NCBI GenBank assembly: GCA_015067835.1
Contig: SVLS01000013.1
Coordinates: 1-54,674 of the forward strand
From: Oscillospiraceae bacterium
GTDB taxonomy: Bacteria > Bacillota > Clostridia > Oscillospirales > Oscillospiraceae
Length of the DNA stretch: 54,674 bases
Reading direction: 5' to 3'
Positions 51,516-54,674 of the stretch are shown here, in pieces (position 1 is the stretch's first letter; each line of letters begins with the position of its first letter). The notes under the pieces were generated by a model. It was not told where the DNA came from, did no database searches, and worked only from the letters and a program-made list of their open reading frames with translations. A program made the position numbers and the translations under genes.

Positions 51516-52699
51516 GACGCTTTTTGAGCATTCTGCTGTTGGCAGTTATTTTGCTGACAGGGTGTCAAATTAAGCCAATGGAAGAAACGGAAGCCACAGC
51601 TCCGTCCGGGTCTGTGGCTCCGCCTGCTTCTAAACCGTCTGAACCTGCTGTTCCCGATGCGGTTCAAACGTATTTACAGGAGCTGACGCTGGCGCAAAAG
51701 GTGGGGCAGCTGTTTATCGCAGAACCGGAGCAATTATGGAAAAAATCCGGAGCGGTAACGGAGGTTACAGGGGAACTGAAAGCAGCGTTGGAGCAATATC
51801 CTGTGGGCGGTATGATTCTGTTTGCTGAAAATCTGATTTCCCCTGAGCAGCTGACAGCTCTCACCAAAGAGCTGCAGGCCGCAAGCCAGATTCCCCTGTT
51901 TATCGCAACGGATGAAGAGGGAGGGCGCGTGGCGCGGCTGGCAAACCATAAAGCATTCAATCTCCCCAAATATGAAAACGCTGCTGCGGTGGGCAGCTCC
52001 GGCAATCCCCAGGCTGCCCAAGCGATGGGAAGTACCATTGGAGCATATCTCAAGGAATACGGGCTGAATCTGAACTTCGCTCCGGTGGCGGATGTAAATA
52101 CCAATAAGAAAAATCCCATTATCGGAACAAGAGCCTTTTCTTCCGACCCGCTGATAGCGGATAAAATGGCAAAAGCCTTTGCGCAAGGACTGCGAGAAAA
52201 GGGCGTTGCCGCAACCTTCAAACACTTTCCGGGACATGGGGACACCGTTGAGGATAGTCACATTGGTCTTGCGACCAACCGCAAAACCAAGGAAGAATTG
52301 CAAAACTGTGAATGGATTCCCTTTCAGTCGGCAAGCCGGACAGATATGGTGATGGTGGGGCATATTGCCCTGCCTCAGGTGACAGGGAATATGCTGCCTG
52401 CGTCTATGTCAAAAGAGATTGTCACCGGGATTTTAAAGCAGGAGCTTGGGTTTTCCGGACTGGTGATTACCGATGCACTGAATATGGGTGCGATTACGAA
52501 ATCCTACACGGCAGGGGAAGCGGCTGTGACGGCCTTGCAGGCAGGCTGTGATATTCTGCTGATGAGCGAGGATCTGGAAGAAGCGTTTGATGCGGTGATG
52601 GATGCGCTGGAAAACGGAACGCTGTCTGTTCAATGGCTGGATGATACGGTATACAGAATCCTGCGATTCAAATATGAACACAAAATCTTGACATTCTGA
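51512..52699 (+). CDS. Lipoprotein glycoside hydrolase family 3 (NagZ-like beta-N-acetylhexosaminidase)
   Basis: A 395-residue exported lipoprotein. Its signal peptide ends with the lipobox LLTGC (Cys at about 18), followed by a Pro/Ser/Ala-rich linker and a GH3 catalytic barrel. The barrel has IPLFIATDEEGGRVARL, NFAPVADVNTNKKNPIIGTRAF in pieces, the NagZ-type His-Asp loop FKHFPGHGDTVEDSHIGL, and the nucleophile Asp in VITDALNMGAI. The KH(F/S)xGHG(D) loop supports N-acetylglucosaminidase activity on peptidoglycan fragments. The start overlaps rpe (ATGA), an unlikely functional partner. Confidence 0.9.
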   Translation: MRRFLSILLLAVILLTGCQIKPMEETEATAPSGSVAPPASKPSEPAVPDAVQTYLQELTLAQKVGQLFIAEPEQLWKKSGAVTEVTGELKAALEQYPVGGMILFAENLISPEQLTALTKELQAASQIPLFIATDEEGGRVARLANHKAFNLPKYENAAAVGSSGNPQAAQAMGSTIGAYLKEYGLNLNFAPVADVNTNKKNPIIGTRAFSSDPLIADKMAKAFAQGLREKGVAATFKHFPGHGDTVEDSHIGLATNRKTKEELQNCEWIPFQSASRTDMVMVGHIALPQVTGNMLPASMSKEIVTGILKQELGFSGLVITDALNMGAITKSYTAGEAAVTALQAGCDILLMSEDLEEAFDAVMDALENGTLSVQWLDDTVYRILRFKYEHKILTF

Positions 52700-52731
52700 G
52701 GAAAATTCCTCGGAAATACATCGGCGGGGAA

Positions 52732-52760
52732 TTGACTTTTTTCGCCCCTGTCTGTATAAT
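52732..52760 (+). promoter_or_regulatory. Promoter of the scaffold/GGGtGRT operon
   Basis: TTGACT (52732-52737), a 17-bp spacer and perfect TATAAT (52755-52760), about 57 nt upstream of the ATG. Confidence 0.85.
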
Positions 52761-52817
52761 ATACTGCGGAAATTAAGGAGCAAAACTGTCTTGCTCTCAT
52801 AAGAAAGGAAAATTGCC

Positions 52818-53510
52818 ATGATTTATAGTAGCGAAGTACAACATATGTGCAGCGTTGCCAAGGGTGCTTATCACGGTCCGGCTCCCATTCCCGAAGAGGG
52901 CAAGTGGGTTCAGGTCAAGGAAATCAAGGATGTCTCCGGTTTTACCCACGGTATCGGCTGGTGCGCTCCGCAGCAGGGCTGCTGCAAGCTGACCCTGAAT
53001 GTGAAGGAAGGTATCATTGAAGAAGCATTGGTAGAAACTCTGGGCTGCTCCGGCATGACTCACTCTGCCGCTATGGCTTCAGAGATTCTGATCGGTAAGA
53101 CTCTGCTGGAAGCACTGAATACCGACCTGGTTTGTGACGCCATCAATACTGCAATGCGGGAGCTGTTCCTGCAGATCGTTTACGGCCGCAGCCAGTCCGC
53201 TTTCTCTGAGGACGGCTTGGCAGTTGGCGCATCTCTGGAAGACCTGGGTAAGGGTCTGCGCAGCCAGGTGGGCACCATGTTTGCCACTAAGGCAAAGGGC
53301 CCCCGTTACCTGGAAATGGCCGAAGGCTATGTCACTCGCATCGCTCTGGACGAGGACAACCTGATTACCGGTTACGAGTTCATCAATCTGGGTAAGATGA
53401 TGGACTTCATTAAGAAGGGCGACGATGCCAACGAGGCACTGAAGAAGGCAAAGGGTTCTTATGGCCGTTTTGCTGATGCTGCCAAGTACATTGACCCCCG
53501 TCACGAATAA
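52818..53510 (+). CDS. IscU/NifU-like iron-sulfur scaffold protein
   Basis: A 230-residue cytoplasmic protein. The IscU-like N-terminal half has GWCAPQQGCCKLTLNVKEGIIEEALVETLGCSGMTHSAAMAS in pieces. Cysteines C49, C55/C56 and C77 lie where IscU/NifU hold cluster ligands, and C106 follows. The LGCSGMTHSAAMASEILIGKTL stretch resembles the IscU helix after the second ligand. The third IscU-type ligand near the end (in LHCS) is not present, and the C-terminal ~100 residues are specific to this family. It is co-transcribed with the GGGtGRT gene 13 nt downstream. Confidence 0.8.
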   Translation: MIYSSEVQHMCSVAKGAYHGPAPIPEEGKWVQVKEIKDVSGFTHGIGWCAPQQGCCKLTLNVKEGIIEEALVETLGCSGMTHSAAMASEILIGKTLLEALNTDLVCDAINTAMRELFLQIVYGRSQSAFSEDGLAVGASLEDLGKGLRSQVGTMFATKAKGPRYLEMAEGYVTRIALDEDNLITGYEFINLGKMMDFIKKGDDANEALKKAKGSYGRFADAAKYIDPRHE

Positions 53511-53523
53511 GGAGGACACGAAA

Positions 53524-54522
53524 ATGGCTTTGTTTGAAGGTTACGAAAGAAAAATTGACAAAATCAACGGTGTCCTGGCACAGTACGGTCTGGAGTCTGT
53601 TGAGGCTTGCCGCGACATTTGTACCGCAAAGGGCTTTGACCCCTACGAAATCGTTAAGGGCATTCAGCCCATCGCATTTGAGGACGTTGCATGGGCATAT
53701 TGTGTTGGCGCTGCCATCGCAATCAAGAAGGGCGTAAAGAACGCTGCGGAAGCTGCTGAGGCTATCGGCATCGGCCTGCAGGCATTCTGTATCCCTGGCT
53801 CTGTTGCTGAAGACCGCAAGGTTGGCTTGGGTCACGGTAATCTGGGTGCTATGCTGCTGCGTGATGAGACCAAGTGCTTCGCATTCCTGGCCGGTCACGA
53901 GTCCTTTGCTGCTGCAGAAGGCGCCATCGGCATTGCCCGCAGTGCTAACAAGGCTCGGAAAGAGCCTCTGCGCGTCATCCTGAACGGTCTGGGCAAGGAC
54001 GCTGCACAGATTATTTCCCGCATCAATGGCTTCACTTATGTGCAGACCAAATTTGATTACTACACCGGCGAGCTGACCATCGTCAACAAGATTGCTTATT
54101 CCAAGGGCGAGCGTGCTGCCGTTAACTGCTACGGCTGTGACGATGTCCGCGAAGGTGTTGCAATTATGCACCACGAGGGCGTGGATGTATCCATCACCGG
54201 TAACTCCACCAACCCCACCCGCTTCCAGCACCCCGTTGCCGGCACTTACAAGAAGGAGTGCATTGAGCAGGGCAAGAAGTACTTCTCCGTTGCTTCCGGT
54301 GGCGGCACAGGCCGTACTTTGCACCCCGATAATATGGCTGCAGGTCCTGCTTCTTACGGCTTGACCGATACCATGGGCCGTATGCACGGCGATGCACAGT
54401 TCGCAGGTTCTTCCTCCGTCCCCGCCCACGTGGAAATGATGGGCTTCCTGGGCGCAGGCAACAACCCGATGGTCGGTATGACCGTTAGCGTTGCTGTCGC
54501 TGTTGAGGAAAGCTTGAAGTAA
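53524..54522 (+). CDS. GGGtGRT protein, unknown function
   Basis: A 332-residue cytoplasmic protein without membrane segments. It is recognised as the family named after its glycine-rich motif: here GGGTGRT at residues 259-265, in VASGGGTGRTLHPDNMAAG. Other conserved-looking stretches are GLGHGNLGAMLLRDETKCFAFLAGHESFAAAEGA in pieces, VNCYGCDDVREGVAIMHHEGVDVSITGNSTNP in pieces, and FLGAGNNPMVGMTV. The glycine loop suggests nucleotide or phosphate binding but this is inference. AAGGAGG precedes the ATG. It pairs with the Fe-S scaffold gene upstream, so a role in cluster assembly or delivery is likely. It ends 25 bp before the terminal repeat. Confidence 0.85.
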   Translation: MALFEGYERKIDKINGVLAQYGLESVEACRDICTAKGFDPYEIVKGIQPIAFEDVAWAYCVGAAIAIKKGVKNAAEAAEAIGIGLQAFCIPGSVAEDRKVGLGHGNLGAMLLRDETKCFAFLAGHESFAAAEGAIGIARSANKARKEPLRVILNGLGKDAAQIISRINGFTYVQTKFDYYTGELTIVNKIAYSKGERAAVNCYGCDDVREGVAIMHHEGVDVSITGNSTNPTRFQHPVAGTYKKECIEQGKKYFSVASGGGTGRTLHPDNMAAGPASYGLTDTMGRMHGDAQFAGSSSVPAHVEMMGFLGAGNNPMVGMTVSVAVAVEESLK

Positions 54523-54547
54523 TTCCAGTTAATAATGCAAGGGTAGT

Positions 54548-54674
54548 CTTCTGAACTGCCCCAGTTTGTGCGGACAGCACAAAAAAGGGATTCCCTTGCA
54601 GGATAATTAAATTTCAAGCGGAGTGGCGTAGCGTCAGCGGCGCCACTCCCGTTCTGTTTTGGATTCGTTCATGG
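54548..54674. repeat. Right copy of 127-bp terminal inverted repeat (hairpin chain)
   Basis: Exact reverse complement of 1-127. In the direction of GGGtGRT transcription it holds AACTG/CAGTT (54554-54566), TTTGTGC/GCACAAA (54565-54583), AAGGGA/TCCCTT (54585-54597) and GGAGTGGCG/CGCCACTCC (54620-54649). Both window copies therefore follow a gene's stop codon in the same transcriptional orientation. Confidence 0.9.

Noticed and set aside
1..54674. Circular plasmid or phage closed by terminal overlap
   Set aside because: The terminal match is inverted, not direct, and the gene content is chromosomal housekeeping.

Overview
The window looks like one contig of a low-to-mid GC, anaerobic, Gram-positive Clostridia genome. 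I infer an Oscillospirales/Ruminococcaceae-like gut bacterium. The evidence is a class III (oxygen-sensitive) ribonucleotide reductase, a T-box ahead of ileS, SepF and DivIVA, an LCP wall-polymer ligase, GGAGG ribosome binding sites before most genes, and a galacturonate catabolic operon. No phage, insertion sequence, CRISPR array or rRNA is visible. The two window ends are a perfect 127-bp inverted repeat made of small hairpins, so the contig stops in a repeated element on both sides.

Layout: 159-3265 (minus) holds a ZTP-type riboswitch, a trigger factor lacking the ribosome-binding domain, and fhs. 3295-6422 (plus) is the class III RNR operon with two NrdR boxes; the glycyl-radical domain is a separate 53-residue gene between nrdD and nrdG. 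6528-8316 is an esterase and a jelly-roll protein. 8341-15954 is a complete histidine operon led by a YerC/TrpR-like regulator and a HisZ-HisG fusion. 15965-18811 (minus) is proB-proA-proC. 18832-23245 carries accessory genes: a SASA esterase, an XRE membrane/zinc-ribbon regulator, a TetR regulator divergent from a two-gene membrane operon, and an alpha/beta hydrolase.

23384-23819 has an array of short palindromes followed by tRNA-Tyr and tRNA-Thr. 23858-28919 (minus) is yggS-sepF-divIVA, then a T-box and ileS. 29069-37001 (minus) is miaB-mutS-CPBP protease-mutL-miaA-hfq, with two related MITE-like palindromic repeats around hfq-miaA. 37137-41505 holds a zinc-ribbon parvulin foldase, a cell-wall amidase and a Dus enzyme. 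41515-47866 is an AraC regulator divergent from uxaB-uxaA-uxaC plus an acetylesterase-like hydrolase, a pectin/galacturonate module. 47867-52699 holds LCP, HtrA, a DUF1540 mini-protein, rpe and a GH3 lipoprotein. 52732-54522 is a two-gene operon of an IscU/NifU-like scaffold and a GGGtGRT protein of unknown function.

The best candidates for something new are the split class III RNR, the ZTP riboswitch placed before a truncated trigger factor and fhs, the scaffold/GGGtGRT pair, and the hairpin-chain repeats. All calls come from reading the sequence; no database search was run.
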